A stretch of 64,000 nt of DNA from Chamaelirium japonicum (GCA_947650365.1 CANTAL010000024.1:1488001-1552000); one strand, 5' to 3'; positions 13,201 to 25,630 are shown, counted from the stretch's first letter. Notes: generated by a model not told the origin, from the sequence alone. Translations and numbers: made by a program.

Positions 13201-16200
13201 CCAAATCCATGGGAGAAGATAGAAGAAAACGGAGAAATAAACGAAGATAGAAGAGATAAGAAGTCCTGCTCCAGTCCATTGGCTACAGGTATAGGTGTAA
13301 AATTAGAAGGAATCTATATTCCAAAACTCAACTTCTGTCTTTATTTCTCTCTCTGTTTTTTTACGACTGGTCGGCTGGGCTTGACATGTTCATGCTGATA
13401 ATGTGTTGTGAGATGGGAGAAAGAGAGAGTCGTTAAACGTTTTCAACCCTAAGAGGGTCATATATTATTTAAAAGGTAAGATTACTTAGGGCCTAAGCAA
13501 TCTATAGGAAACCCTAATCCATATGAGAGATAAAGAAGAGAACAAAGAGATTTCATTATATTATTGAGAAATAGAGTTTTGGAATTTAGGTTCCTTCTTA
13601 CTTTGTACCTATACCCGTGGTAAATAGACATAAGCAGGACTTCTTCTCTCTTCGTTTATCTCTCTGTTCTCTTCTCTCTTCATTTATCTCTCTGTTCTCT
13701 TCTCTCTTTATTTATCTCTCTGTTCTCTTCTCTCTTCTCACAACATGTTATCAACATGAACATGTCAACCCCAACCGACCAGTCACAAAAAAACAGAGAG
13801 AGAAACTAAGACAGAAGAGAGAAAAGAACATAGATAATAGAGAGATAAATAATGTGAGAAGAGAGAAGAGAGAAGAAGACCTGCTCCATTGCATTGGCCA
13901 CGGGTATAGGTGTGATGTAAAAAGGAATCTAAAATCCAAAACTCCACTTCTCAATATTTATACGATCCCTTTAAGGTAGGGTACGTTTGACGGCTCTCTT
14001 TCTGACTCATCTCATAACACATTATCAACACGATCATTTCGAGCTCAACCGACCAGTCACAAGAAAATGGAGAGATAAACGAAGACAGAAGAGATAAAAG
14101 AAGAGAGAAGAGATCAAAGAGATAAACAAAGAGAGAAGAGAGAAGAAGTCCAGCTCTATTCCATTGGCCACAGGTATAGATGTGAAGTCAGAAAAAATCC
14201 GACAACGTATTATAAGATGGGAGAAATAGAGAGCCGTCAAACATGCCCCATCCAAAAGGGGTCGTATATTATTTATGGTGTAAGCTTACTTAGGGCCTAA
14301 GCAATCTATAGGAAACCCAAATCTATGGGAGAAAAGAGAAGAGAACGAAGAGATTATAATTATATTATTGAGAAGTGGAGTTTTAAAATTTAGATTCCTT
14401 CTTACTTCATGCCTATACCCATGGCAAATGGATATGAGCATGACTTCTTCTCACTTCGTTTATCTTTCTATTCTCTTATCTCTTATTCTCTCTTCTTAAA
14501 ACATGTTATCAGCGTGAACAAGTCGAGCCCAGCCGACCAGTCATAAGAAAAGGAAGATAAAAACAAAGATAAAAGAGAGAGAGAAATAAAGACAGAAGAG
14601 AGAGAAGCAGAGGGAATAAATGAAAAAATAAGACAGAAGAAGTCCTGGTCCAGTCCATTGACCATGGGTAAAGGTGTGAATTAGGAAGGAATGTAAATTC
14701 CAAAACTCAATAGAAGATTAAAAAGAAGAAAGAAGAGAACAGAGAGTTAAATGAAGAGAAAATAGAGAAGAAGACCTACTCTAGTTCATTATCCACCGTC
14801 GGATCTTTCTTTTGGAATAGGGTTTTTCATTGATTGCTTAAGCCCTAAGTAAGCTTACCATATAAATAATATAAAGGGTGGGGCACATATGATGGCTCTC
14901 TCTTTATCCCATCTTACAACACGTTATCTGCATGAACATATCGAGCCCAGCCATTAAATAATACATTTATCTCTCCCTTCTCTTCTCACTTCTCATAACA
15001 CGTTATCAGCATGAACATGTCAAGCCCAGTTGATCAGTCACAAGAAAACAGAGAGAGAAATAAAGACAGAAGAGAGAGAAGAAGAGAAAAGAGAATAAAG
15101 AGATAAACAAACAGAGAAGAGAGAAGAAGTCCTGCTCCAGGCCATTGGTCACGGGTATAGCTGTAAACTAAGAAGGAATCTAAATTCCAAAACTCCACTT
15201 CTTAATATTTCTACGACTCTTTGAGGGTGGGGCATATTTGACGGCTCTTTCTCTCTCTACCATCTCACAACACGTTATCAGCACGAACATGTCGATCCCA
15301 TCCGACAAGTCACAAGATAATAGAGAGAAACAAAGACGGAATAGAGAAGAGAACAGAGAGATAAATGAAAATAGAAGGGAGAAAAAGTTCTGCTCTAGTC
15401 CAAAACTCTATAGAAGAGAGAAAAGAAAAGAAACAAAAACAGAGAGATAAATAAAGAGAGAAGAGAGAAGAAGTCTTTCTCCAGTCTATTAGCCAAGGGT
15501 ATAGGTGTGAAGTAAAAAGAAATCTAAAATCAAAAACTCCACTTCTGTCTTTGTTTCTCTTTCTATTTTTTTGTGACTGGTTGGTTGGGCTCGATATGTT
15601 CATGCCGATAATGTTTTGTGAGATAGGACAAAGAGAAACCCGTTAAATATACCCCACTATAAAGGGGTCGTATAAATATTGAGAAGTAGAGTTTTAGAAT
15701 TTAGATTCCTTCTTAATTCACACCTATACCCGTGGCCAATGGACTGGAGCAGGGCTTCTTCTCTTTTCATTTATCTCTCCATTCTCTTCTCTCTTCTTCT
15801 CTCTCTTCGTCTTTGTTTCTCTCTCCGTTTTCTTACGACAGGTCGGCTGGGCTTGACATGTTCGTACTGATAATGTGTTGTGAGAAAAGATAAGAAAAAG
15901 AAGAGAACGGAGAGATAAACAAAGAGAGAATAGAGAAGAAGTCTTGCTCCAGTCTATTCGTCACGGGTATAGGTATGAAGTAAGAAGGAATCAAAATTCC
16001 AAAGCTCCACTTCTCAATAATATAATTAAATCTCCCCGTTCTCTTCTCTCTTGTTTTATGGATTATGGTTTCCCATAGATTGCTTAGGCCCTAAGTAAGC
16101 TTACCCTATAAATAATATACGACCCCTTTAGGGTGGGGTACGTTTGATGGCTTACTCTTTTTCCCATCTTATAATACGTTATCAGCACGAACATATCGAG

Positions 16201-17790
16201 CCCTGCCGACCAGTCATAAGAAAACGGAGAGAGAAACGAAGATAGAGGAGAGAGAAGAAGAGAGAAGAGAATAGAGATATAAACAAAGATAGAAGGGAGA
16301 ATAAGTCCTACTCCAGTCCATTAGTCACGGGTATAGGTGTGAAGTAAGAAGGAATCTAAATTCTAAAACTCCACACAAGAGAGAAAAGAAGAGAGAAGAG
16401 AATAGAGAGATAAATAAAGAGAGAAAATAGAAGAAGTCCTACTCCAGTCCATTAGCCACAGATATTGGTGTGAAGTAAGAAGGAATATAAATTTCAAAAC
16501 TTCACTTTTGTCTTCGTTTCTCTCTTCGTTTTCATACGACTGGTCAGATGGGCTCGATATTTTTGTGCTGATAACGTGTTATGAGATGGGAGAAAGAAAA
16601 AGCTATCAAACATGCCCCACCCTAAAGGGGTCATATATTATTTATAGGGTAAGCTTACTTAGGGCCTAAGCAATCTATGTAAAACCCTAATCTATGGAAG
16701 AAGATAAAAGAGAATGGAGAAATAAACAAAGAGAGAAGAGAGAAGAAGTCCTGCTCTACTCCATTAGCCACGACTATAGGTGTGAAGTTAGAAGGAATCT
16801 AAATTCTAAAACTCCACTTCTGTCTTTATTTCTCTCTCCGTTTTCTTGTGACTGGTTGGTTGGGCTCGACATGTTCGTGCTGATAATGTATTGTGTGATA
16901 GGAGAAAGAGAGAGCCGTCAAACGTTCCCCACCCCAAGGGGGTTGTATATTATTTATAAAGTTAGCTTACTTAGGGCCTAAACAATCTATAGGAAACCCT
17001 AATCCATATAAGAGATCAAGAAGAGAACAGAGAGATTTAATTGTATTATTGAGAAATAGAGTTTTGGAATATAGGTTCCTTCTTACTTCATACCTATACC
17101 AGTGGTAAATGGACATAAACAAGACTTCTCTCCTCGTTTATCTCTCCGTTCTCTTCTTTTTTCTTCTCTCTTCTTACAACACGTTATCAGTATAGACATA
17201 TCGACCCCAACTGACCAGTCATAAAAAAACGGAGAGAGAAACGAACACAGAAGAGAGAGAAGAAGAGAAAAAAGAACAGAGAGAACAAAGAGATAAATGA
17301 AGAGAGAAGAGATAAAAAGACCTGCTTCAGTGCATTGGACACGGGTATAGGTGTGAAGTAAGAAGGAATCTAAAATCCAAAACTCCACTTCTTATAAGAA
17401 GTAGAGTTTTGGAATTTAGATTCCTTCTTACTTTACACCTATACCCGTGGCCAATGGACTGGAGCAGGACTTCTTCTCTCTTCTCTCTTCGTTTATCTCT
17501 CTGTTTTCTTCTCTCGTCTTTTCTCTCTTCTGTCTTAATTTCACTCTTTATTTTTTTGTGACTGGTCAGCTGGGCTCGATATATTTGTGCTGATAGCTTG
17601 TTGTGAATGGGAAAAAGGGCGAGCCGTCGAACGTGCCCTATCCTTAAGGGGTCGTATATTATTTATAGGGTAAGTTTACTTAGGGCCTAAGTAATCTATG
17701 GGAAAGGGGTCGTATATTATTTATAGGGTAAGCTTACTGAGGGCCTAACAATCTATGGGAAACCCAAATCTATGGGAGAGGACCGACGGT
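10276..17790. repeat. Long uninterrupted mosaic repeat array
   Basis: Plus PBS cores at about 10563, 11215, 11483, 12324, 12678, 13746, 14020, 14504, 14922, 15001, 15273, 16177 and 17182. Minus cores at 10809, 11822, 12092, 13078, 13390, 15600, 15862, 16563, 16875 and 17585. A double P block lies at 10824-10970 (minus). Plus copies from 13746 to 15273 form the longest same-strand run here. At 17651-17760 a P fragment is tandemly duplicated, a junction shared with 22370-22470. No gene seen. Confidence 0.85.
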
Positions 17791-18760
17791 GGATAGTCAT
17801 CCCATCGAACGATCTTATAACAGTTGTAATATTTTAAATTTTTTTAAAGAAAAATATAAATTATTTTTAAAGTAAAAAATTCGGGTGTACTTCATCTTCC
17901 TTCTTTACTTCTTATTATTTAATTAATTTAATTAGTTTAATAAATTAAATTATTAAATATTTATATAATTAGATAAATATTTATTTATCCATATAAATAA
18001 ATTACTAAATTATTTAAATAATTTATTTTTATTTAAATATTAAAATAAATAAATATTTATTTGATTATTTAAAAAAATTTAAGTTATTTAAAAAATATTT
18101 TATTATTCATATATTCAAATAATTAACTAATTATTTAAATAACAAGTAAATACTTATTAAATTATTTTTTATTTTATTACTTAATAAAATAATTAATTTT
18201 TTTTATTAATTTTAATTAAAATTTCATAATTTAATAAATTAATTATTTAATAATTTAATTATTTAATTAAAAAATAATTTATTTCATTATTATTTATTAA
18301 ACTATAAAATTATTTAATAATTAGATTATTTATTTGTTTTTATAAATAATCTATTTAATATATTTCTTTACTAAATAAGTTTTTAAATATTTAAATAGTA
18401 GGCTAATTTTTTAATTATTTAATAATAAAATAATATTTTAAGAAATACCAATTAAAATAAATAAATTGAATAAGTATATAATTAAACTATTATTTGTTTA
18501 TTTAAAAATTTAAATAATTAAATACTTACCTAATTTAAATATTTAATAATTTAATAATAATAATAAATAAATAAATTTAATTAAATAACTATATAATTAA
18601 ATAAGAAAATAAATTATTATTTAATAAAAAAATTAATTATTAAATTATTTAAATTATTAAATTATTTAATAATTAAATAAATTATTAATTTAATTAAAAA
18701 AAATTAGTAACATTACTATGATAATCATAATAACATTGATATCATACTATTGAGAAATAG
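17791..18760 (-). repeat. Near full-length A/T-only module
   Basis: About 950 bp of nearly pure A/T in minus orientation. It runs from the boundary motif AACGATCTTATAACAG (read on plus) to ATGATAATCATAATAAC. The paralogue at 22496-23159 plus 29670-29925 carries the Copia element, so about 18465-18475 is the matching unoccupied site. No coding potential. Confidence 0.8.
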
Positions 18761-21700
18761 AGTTTTGGAATTTAGATTCCTTCTTACTTCACACCTTTAC
18801 CCGTGGCTGATAGATTTGAGCAGGACTTCTTCTCTCTTCATTTATCTCTCTATTCTCTTCTCTCTTCTTATCTCTCTTTTGTGGAGTTTTGGAATTTAGA
18901 TTTCTTCTTATTTCACACCTATACATATGGCCAATGGACTGGAGTAAAACTTGTTCTCTCTTCTCTCTACGTTTATCTCTTCGTTCCCTTCTCTTGTCTT
19001 CTCTCTTTTCCGTCTTTGTTTCCTTCTCTATTTTCTTGTGATTGGTCGGTTGGGCTCGAAATATTCGTACTGATAATATATTACGAAATAGTAGAAAGAG
19101 AGAGCCATCAAACATGCCCCACCCTAAAGGGGTCGTATATTATTTATAAGGTAAACTTACTTAGGGCCTAAGCAATCTATAGGAAACCCTAATCTATAGG
19201 AGAAGAGAGAAGAGAATTGAGAGATTTAATTATATTATTAAGAAGTAGAGTTTTGGAATTTTGATTCCATCTTACTTAACAACTATACCCGTGGCGAATG
19301 GACTAGAGCAAGACTTCTTCTCTCTTATCTCTTCATTTAACTCTCCGTTCTCTTCTCTGTTCTTCTCTATTCTTCTCTCTCTTCTTTCTTCATTTCTCTT
19401 TCCGTTTTTTTATGACTGGTCCATTGGGCTCGACATGTTCGTGCTAATAACGTGTTGTGAGATGGGAGATTGCTTATTTATTTTATTTATTTTATTTATT
19501 TTAATTAATATTTCTTTAAATATTATAAAGTGTATCATTTCTTTAAATATTTAAATAGTATCATTTCAATATTATTATTTAAATATTTAATTATAAAATA
19601 TTATATATTTATTAAATAATTTATAAAAATTTATAAGTATAAAAAGTTATTATGATTATCATAGTAAATTCAAAAACTCTCTTAATTTTAATTAAATAAT
19701 TAATTTAATTAAAAAAATTATAGTAACATTATCAATATGAAAAGAAAAGAAATCCTGCTCCAGTCTATTGGCCATGGGTATACGTATGAAGTAAGAAGGA
19801 ATCTAAATTACAAAACTCTACTTCTCAATATTTATATGACCCCTTTAGGGTGGGGCATGTTTGATAGCTCTCTCTTTCTTCCACCTTATAATACGTTATC
19901 AGAATGAACATATTGAGCCCAGCCTACCAGTCAAGCGAAAACGAAGAGAGAAACGAACACAGAAGAGAGAGAAGAAGAGAGAAGAGAAAACGGAGAGAGA
20001 AACAAAGACAGAAGAAAAAAAAGAAAAGAAAAAAGAATGAAGAGATAAACGAAGAGAGAAGAAGTCCTGCTCTAGTCCATTGGCCATGAGTATAGGTATG
20101 AAGTAAGATGAAATCTAAATTTAAAAACTCAACTTCTCAATATTTATACGACCCCTTTAGGGTGATGCATATATGACGGCTCTCTCTTTCTCCTATCTCA
20201 TAACACGTTATCAGTATGAATATGTCGAGCCTATCCTATCAGTTATAAGAAAACGGATATAGAGAAAAAATAGAAGAGAGAGAACAAGATAGAAGAGAAC
20301 GGAGAGATAAACGAAGAGAAAAGAGAGAAGAAGTCCTACTATAGTCCATTGGCCACGGGTCTAGGTATGAAGTAAGAAGTTATCTAAATTCCAAAACTCC
20401 ACTTCTCAATAATATAATTAAATCTCTCTATTCTCTTCTCTCTTCTCCCATGGATTAGGGTTTCCCATAGACTGCTTAGACCTTAAGTAAGCTTACTCTA
20501 TAAATAATAAATAATATACGACCCCTTTAGGGTGGTGCATATTTGATAGCTCTCTCTTTCTCCCATCTCACAATATATTATCAGTACGAACATGTCGAGC
20601 CCAGCTGACCAGTCGTAAGAAAACGGAGAAAGAAACGAAGACATAAGTGAAGTTTTGGATTAGAGCAGGACTTCTTCTTTCTTCTCTGTTTATTTATCTC
20701 TCCATTCTCTTCCCTCTTCTTCTCTCTCTTCTATTGAGTTTTTGAATTTAGATTCCTTCTTACTTTACACCTATACCCGTGGCCAATGGATTGGAGCAAG
20801 ACTTCTTCTCTCTTCTCTTTTCATTTATCTCTCCGTTTACTTCTTTCTTCTTCTCTCTCTTTTGTCTTTGTTTCTCACTCTATTTTCTTATAACTGGTCG
20901 ATTGGGCTCGATATATTCGTGTTGATAGCGTGTTATGAGATGGGAGAAAGAGTGAGCCATCATACGTGCCCTACCCTAAAGGGGTCGTATAAATATTAAG
21001 AAGTGGAGTTTTGGAATTTAGACTCTTTCTTACTTCACACTTATACCCATGGCCAATGGATTGGAGCAAGACTTCTCTTCTCTTCTCTCTTAGTTTATCT
21101 CTTCATTCTCTTCTATCTTTTTCTTTTTCTTTTATCTTTGTTTCTCTCTCCGTTTTTTTATGCCTAGTCGGTTGGGCTAAATATATTCGTGCTGATAACG
21201 TGTTGTGAGAAAAGAGAAGAGGACCTGCATAAATTAATATAAATCTCTCTAGTTTTAATAATTAAATAGAAGTCTGTCCTTATCTTCTCTCTCTTCTGTG
21301 GAGTTTTGGAATTAAGATTCCTTATTACTTCACACCTATACTTGTGGCCAAAGTACTGGAGCAATACTTCTTCTCTCTTTTCTCTTAGTTAATCTCTACG
21401 TTCTCTTCTCGATTCTACTCTCTCTTCTCCATTCTCCGTTCTCTTCTCTCTTCTTCTCTCTCTTCTATAGAGTTTAGGAATTTAAATTCCTTCTTACTTC
21501 ACACCTATACCCTTGGCCAATGGATTGGAGCAAGACTACTTTTGCCCTTCTCTCTTCGTTTATCTCTCTGTTCTCTTCTCTCTTCTACCTAAATAATTTA
21601 ATTAAATAATATAATTATTTAGTTGAGGGAGAAACTAAGACAGAAGAGAAAGAAGAAGAGAGATAAATAAAGAGAGAAGAGAGAAAAGAAGAGAAAAGAT

Positions 21701-22495
21701 AATGGAGAGATATATAAAGATATAAGTAGAGTTTTGTAATTTAGATTCCTTTTTACTTCACACCTATACCCGTGGACAATTATACTGGAGCAGGACTTCT
21801 TCTCTCATCTCTCTTTATTTATCTCTCTATTCTCTTCTCTTTTCTTTTCTCTTTTCTGTGGAGTTTTGGAATTTAGATTCCTTCTTACTTTACATCTATA
21901 CCCATGGCCAATGGACTGGAGCAGGACTTCTTCTCTCTTCTCTCTTTGTTTATCTCTCCGTTCTCTTCTTTCTTTTTTGTTCTCTTTGATCTTCATTTCT
22001 ATCTTTGTTTTTTTAGGACTGGTCGGTTGGGCTCGATATTTTCATACTGATAAAATGTTGTGAGGTGAAAGAAAGAAGAGAATCGAGAGATTTAATTATA
22101 TTATTGAGAAGTGGAGTTTCGAAATTTAGATTCCTTCTTACTTCACACCTAACCCCGTGGCCAATGGACTAGAGCAGGACTTCTTCTCTTTTCTCTCTTC
22201 GTTTATCTCTTCATTATCTTCGCTCTTCTTCTCTCTCTTCTGTCTTCATTTCTCTCTCCGTTTTCTTATGACTGGTCGACTGGGCTCGATATGTTCGAGC
22301 TGATAACGTGTTATGAGATGGGAAAAAAAAGAGTAGTCAAATGTGTCCCACCCTAAAAGGTTCATGTATTATTTATAGAGTAAGCTTACTTAGGCCCTAA
22401 TCAATCTATGGGAAAAGGGTCGTATATTATTTATAGGGTAACCTTACTTAGGGCCTAAGTAATATATAGGAAACCATAATCCATGGGAGAGATCA
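18761..22495. repeat. Mosaic repeat array, first copy of a triplicated segment
   Basis: Plus PBS cores at about 19894, 20206 and 20576; minus cores at 19065, 19439, 20917, 21187, 22042 and 22295. The part 19400-21640 is collinear with 30565-33400 and partly with 46475-48050. Diagnostic joints are TTTATTTTATTTATT after a minus P block (19470), the A-to-Q joint near 19735, and the leader near 21230-21270. This copy lacks the pair of units present at 30906-31222 in the second copy. No gene seen. Confidence 0.85.
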
Positions 22496-23159
22496 GACGG
22501 TGGATAGCCATCCCATTGAACGATCTTAGAACAGTTATAATGTTATAAATTTTTTTAAAGAAAAATATAAATTATTTTTAAAATAAAAAATTTAGATTAC
22601 GTCATCTTCCTTCTTTACTTCCTATTATTTAATTAATTTAATTAGTTTAATAAATTAAATAATTAAATATTTAAATAAATATTTATTATTTACATAATTA
22701 AATAACTAAATTATTTAAATTATTTATTTATTATTTAAATATTAAAATAATTAAATATTTATTTGATTACTTCAAAAAAAATTAAGTTATTTAAAAAAAT
22801 ATTTTATTATTTATATATTCAAATAATTGACTAATTATTTAAATAATAAGTAAATAGTTATATAATTTATTTTTAATTTTATAACTTAATTAAATAATTA
22901 ATTTTTTTATTAATTTCAATATATATTTTATAATTTAATAAAATAATTTTTTATTATTTAATTATATAATAATTTATTTTATTATTATTTATTTAACTTT
23001 AAAATTATTTAATATTTAAATTAATTATTTATTTTAGTAAATAATATATTTAATATATTTCTTCACTAAATGAGTTTTTAAATTTTTAAATAATTGACTA
23101 ATTATTTAACTATTTAAAAATAAAATATTATTTTAAGAAATAACTAATAAAATAAAATA
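22496..23159 (-). repeat. A/T-only module split by the Copia insertion, left part
   Basis: Nearly pure A/T, homologous to 17791-18450 in the same orientation. It continues at 29670 after the Copia element. Confidence 0.85.
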
Positions 23160-23164
23160 ATTAA
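23160..23164. repeat. Target-site duplication ATTAA, left
   Basis: ATTAA directly before the TGTTATG start of the 5' LTR; the same five bases follow the 3' LTR at 29665-29669. Confidence 0.9.
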
Positions 23165-23319
23165 TGTTATGAAACGGTGGTTGCATCGGATATGGATGCC
23201 CACCAGATAAAGACCCTTGGATTCACGGGATTTAGAGATTTACCCCGTCTCTATCCCTATGGCATATTATGCCTATATATAGGGGCTTTGGTGAATAATA
23301 AGATGAGTTTTTCCCAACA
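23165..23319 (+). repeat. 5' LTR of the Copia element
   Basis: 155 bp, TG..CA ends. A TATA-like TATATATA lies at about 23273-23280, only about 45 bp before the LTR end, so R plus U5 is very short. It differs from the 3' LTR at three sites in its first half (one in ATGCCCACC, two in TTCACGGGA). Confidence 0.95.
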
Positions 23320-23333
23320 CGTTATCAGCACGA
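23320..23333 (+). other. Primer-binding site of the Copia element
   Basis: CGTTATCAGCACGA directly abuts the LTR terminal ACA. It does not match the TGG-type PBS pairing with a tRNA 3' end. Its complement TCGTGCTGATAACG resembles the anticodon arm of nuclear tRNA-Ile(AAU), differing only at wobble base 34, as I recall that tRNA. This suggests an internal half-tRNA primer, as known for Drosophila copia (there initiator Met). The same 14-mer is the core of the array family. Confidence 0.75.
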
Positions 23334-24470
23334 TACGTGAAGCACGAGCACGACGGGAGAGCACGATCCGGCCCCGGCTCCGGATCTCGTCCGCGGTCCC
23401 GACCCGGCAGACCCCATCGAGAGGAGAGAGCAAAGAAGAGAGGGCGACCTCCTCTCACTCGGTTCCGGATCACGTCCTGTGCGACCCCGGCCCCGGCTCT
23501 CGTACTCCTCGACCCCGGCTCAGGCTATCATTCATTAGTATCTTACTACAAGGTACACCTCGGATTATCTCCTCTCATATACAAGCGCCGGTGATCCCCG
23601 GTTTTAGCCCACACTTTTGCTCAACATCCCGAAAGGAACCATGACCCACGTCGTGTAGTTGACGGCCAATCAGATCGATCTCTAGTTTGAGATCAGATCT
23701 CTAGTTAGAGAGAAGGGAGAGAGAGAGATCGACGGAGCTCTTTTTCCGTTGCCAATCAGATCTCTAGTTTGAGATCAGATCAGTGGAATAGAGATAGCAT
23801 GAATAGCTTCTATTTCTAACTATATTAATCCGAGCTCTTTTGAGATCAGATCAGTGTATCTCTAGTTTGAGATCAGATCAGAGCTCTTTTCCGATGCGGA
23901 GATGATGATGAACAGTAATCGTTCATTGGTTTTTAATAACCGACTGCTTATAGTAGACCCGACCCGATCCAACTGTGTTAATACAGACCCGACTGTTTTT
24001 ATATCAGACCGGACTGTATTTAGTACAGACCCGACCTGACTGGATTTATACAGACCCGACCCGACTGCATGTATGTGCCCGACCCGACTGCATATTGCAG
24101 ATCTGACCCGACCATCCTTATACGCACTCACATAAATTTGATTGCCTGTTTTGATATACACAGTTCATTTAAATACTCTTTTGTAAGCCCGATCTATAGC
24201 CAAATTGCTCGATCTATATATGGATTTTGGGTATCCGAACCGTTCCGGAAGCATCGGTACGGTCAGATTTTGCTACCTCATATACATTGTTTATGTATTT
24301 AACTGTTTAGCCCTTAAGGGATCAATATGCAATATCTATTTTCCAAATAAGGACAAAATTGTCCTTAATTGTAACAGACTTTACGATGCACTTATATCTT
24401 GTGTTTTCTTACATATTCTATGTACATAAGATGTTATTTTCTTCATTAGATGTACTTTAGGTAATTAGTA

Positions 24471-24546
24471 CCTTTTAGAAAAGCTTGGCAAGGTGCATGA
24501 CGGTTCCATAGAACCCGCTCTACCTTGGCAAGTGGTTTCTAAAAGG
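24471..24546 (+). other. Leader hairpin I upstream of gag
   Basis: Arms 24471-24494 and 24522-24546 pair as CCTTTTAGAAA with TTTCTAAAAGG (11 bp perfect), a small internal loop, then CTTGGCAAGGT with ACCTTGGCAAG (one mismatch). Inside the loop GGTTC pairs with GAACC. A role in RNA packaging or translation is inference from position only. Confidence 0.6.
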
Positions 24547-24575
24547 AGCCTATTAATACCCAGTATTAATAGGCT
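24547..24575 (+). other. Leader hairpin II, perfect 13-bp stem
   Basis: AGCCTATTAATAC (24547-24559) and GTATTAATAGGCT (24563-24575) form a perfect 13-bp stem with a 3-nt loop, directly after hairpin I and just before the gag open frame. Confidence 0.7.
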
Positions 24576-24581
24576 TCGTAC

Positions 24582-25193
24582 ATGATATGTCAAATTGTTT
24601 TCTATAATATATCTCTATATGCACATGTGATGAATATGGTAATCATAGTAATTAATGAATATATGAACATAGTAGATCCTACAGATCTCTATAAGGCACT
24701 CAAGGAACGCTACGATCACCAGAAGATGATCACTTTGCCTGTAGCAAAGAGCGAATATATGAACATAGTAGATCTTGCAGATCTCTATAAGGCACTCAAG
24801 GAACGCTACGATCACCAGAAGATGATTACTTTGCCTGCAACAAAGAGCGAATATATGAGCATAGTAGATCCTGATTATCACCAGAAGATGATCACTTTGC
24901 TTGCAGCAAAGAGCGAATACAGGGGAATGAAGTACCAGAAGTACTCAGAACTCATAAAAGTCCACCTGATCGTTGAAAAACATAATACCCTACTGGTAAA
25001 GAATTATAATTCTAGACCCACTAGATCATTGGCATTGCCAGAAGCAAACACCAATGATTTCTACCAAGGTAGAGGTAGAGGAAGGAGAGATGGAAGACAC
25101 GGCAGCGAAGGACGCAATAACTACCTTGGAAGAGGTAGAGACCACCCTGGAAGAGGTGGACACCAATATCATCCGGGAAGAGATGATAATTAG
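24582..25193 (+). pseudogene. gag: Copia gag remnant with internal triplication
   Basis: A 203-codon open frame. In plant Copia elements Gag forms the particle shell and is much longer. Recognisable parts are a YKALKERYDHQKM segment, a KYSELI..LIVEKHN segment and an RG-rich C-terminus (residues about 160-200). The first segment is repeated: units 24657-24752 and 24753-24848 are 96 bp each, and 24849-24914 is a third copy with 30 bp missing, all in frame. The N-terminal and much of the central Gag domain are absent. I see no CCHC zinc knuckle; the frame stops inside the RG region and a degenerate stretch follows. The upstream Met region (residues 1-25) is unlike Gag and probably leader. Not likely functional. 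Confidence 0.75.
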
Positions 25194-25396
25194 GGTCCTA
25201 GGAAGGACATTGGTTTGGAAACTGCCGTGCCAGTAAACATTAGAAAACAATGAGTGGCCTGAAGATTACCAGAAGAAGACTGATGTCCTGAAGACATCGT
25301 ACCTAGAAAGTTTAGATTACTTTGATGAGTTAGACGATGGCATATTAAATCCCTGAATCTTGGGATCTCTGAAGACTTTAGTTCTCCTTTTATTTA

Positions 25397-25540
25397 TTCT
25401 GTCAGACATTGCTAAGTAGTCTTTATTTTCTTGTCAAATATTGCTAAGTAATTTTTATCTCCTGTTAGACATTGCTTAGTAGTTTTTATTCTGTCAGACA
25501 TTGCTGATTAATTTTTATATTCTGTTGGATATTTATATTA
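25397..25540 (+). repeat. Short tandem repeat between gag and pol remnants
   Basis: Four to five imperfect copies of a unit of about 31 bp built on CAGACATTGCTAAGTAGT, separated by T-rich spacers. Non-coding in all frames; lies within the Copia element. Confidence 0.75.
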
Positions 25541-25630
25541 TCGTTCTGGTGATTATAGTTAGAAATTGTGTTTTATCATTGATACTTCTTCTCTGGTATT
25601 CATTGACTCATAACTTATCATTTAGAAACG

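Larger units (their letters stand above)
23334..24581 (+). other. Copia leader (5' UTR) with internal repeats
   Basis: No convincing coding sequence. 23337-23620 is GC-rich and contains overlapping open frames in several phases. About 23670-23888 holds three copies of a motif CTCTAGTTTGAGATCAGATC. About 23949-24115 holds roughly seven degenerate 20-28 bp copies around AGACCCGACCCGACTG. The leader ends with two hairpins next to gag. Confidence 0.75.

Noticed and set aside
10276..17790. CRISPR-like regular repeats
   Set aside because: Units are long, divergent, of variable length and in both orientations, with no short constant repeats or unique spacers; the sequence is eukaryotic.
23320..23333. 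Possible tRNA gene or tRNA-derived SINE because of the tRNA-Ile-like 14-mer
   Set aside because: Only the anticodon-arm stretch matches; no A or B box, acceptor stem or SINE tail. A PBS explains it better.
23177..23644. 155-codon frame starting in the 5' LTR
   Set aside because: It crosses the LTR/PBS boundary into a GC-rich leader with other overlapping frames; no similarity to Gag.
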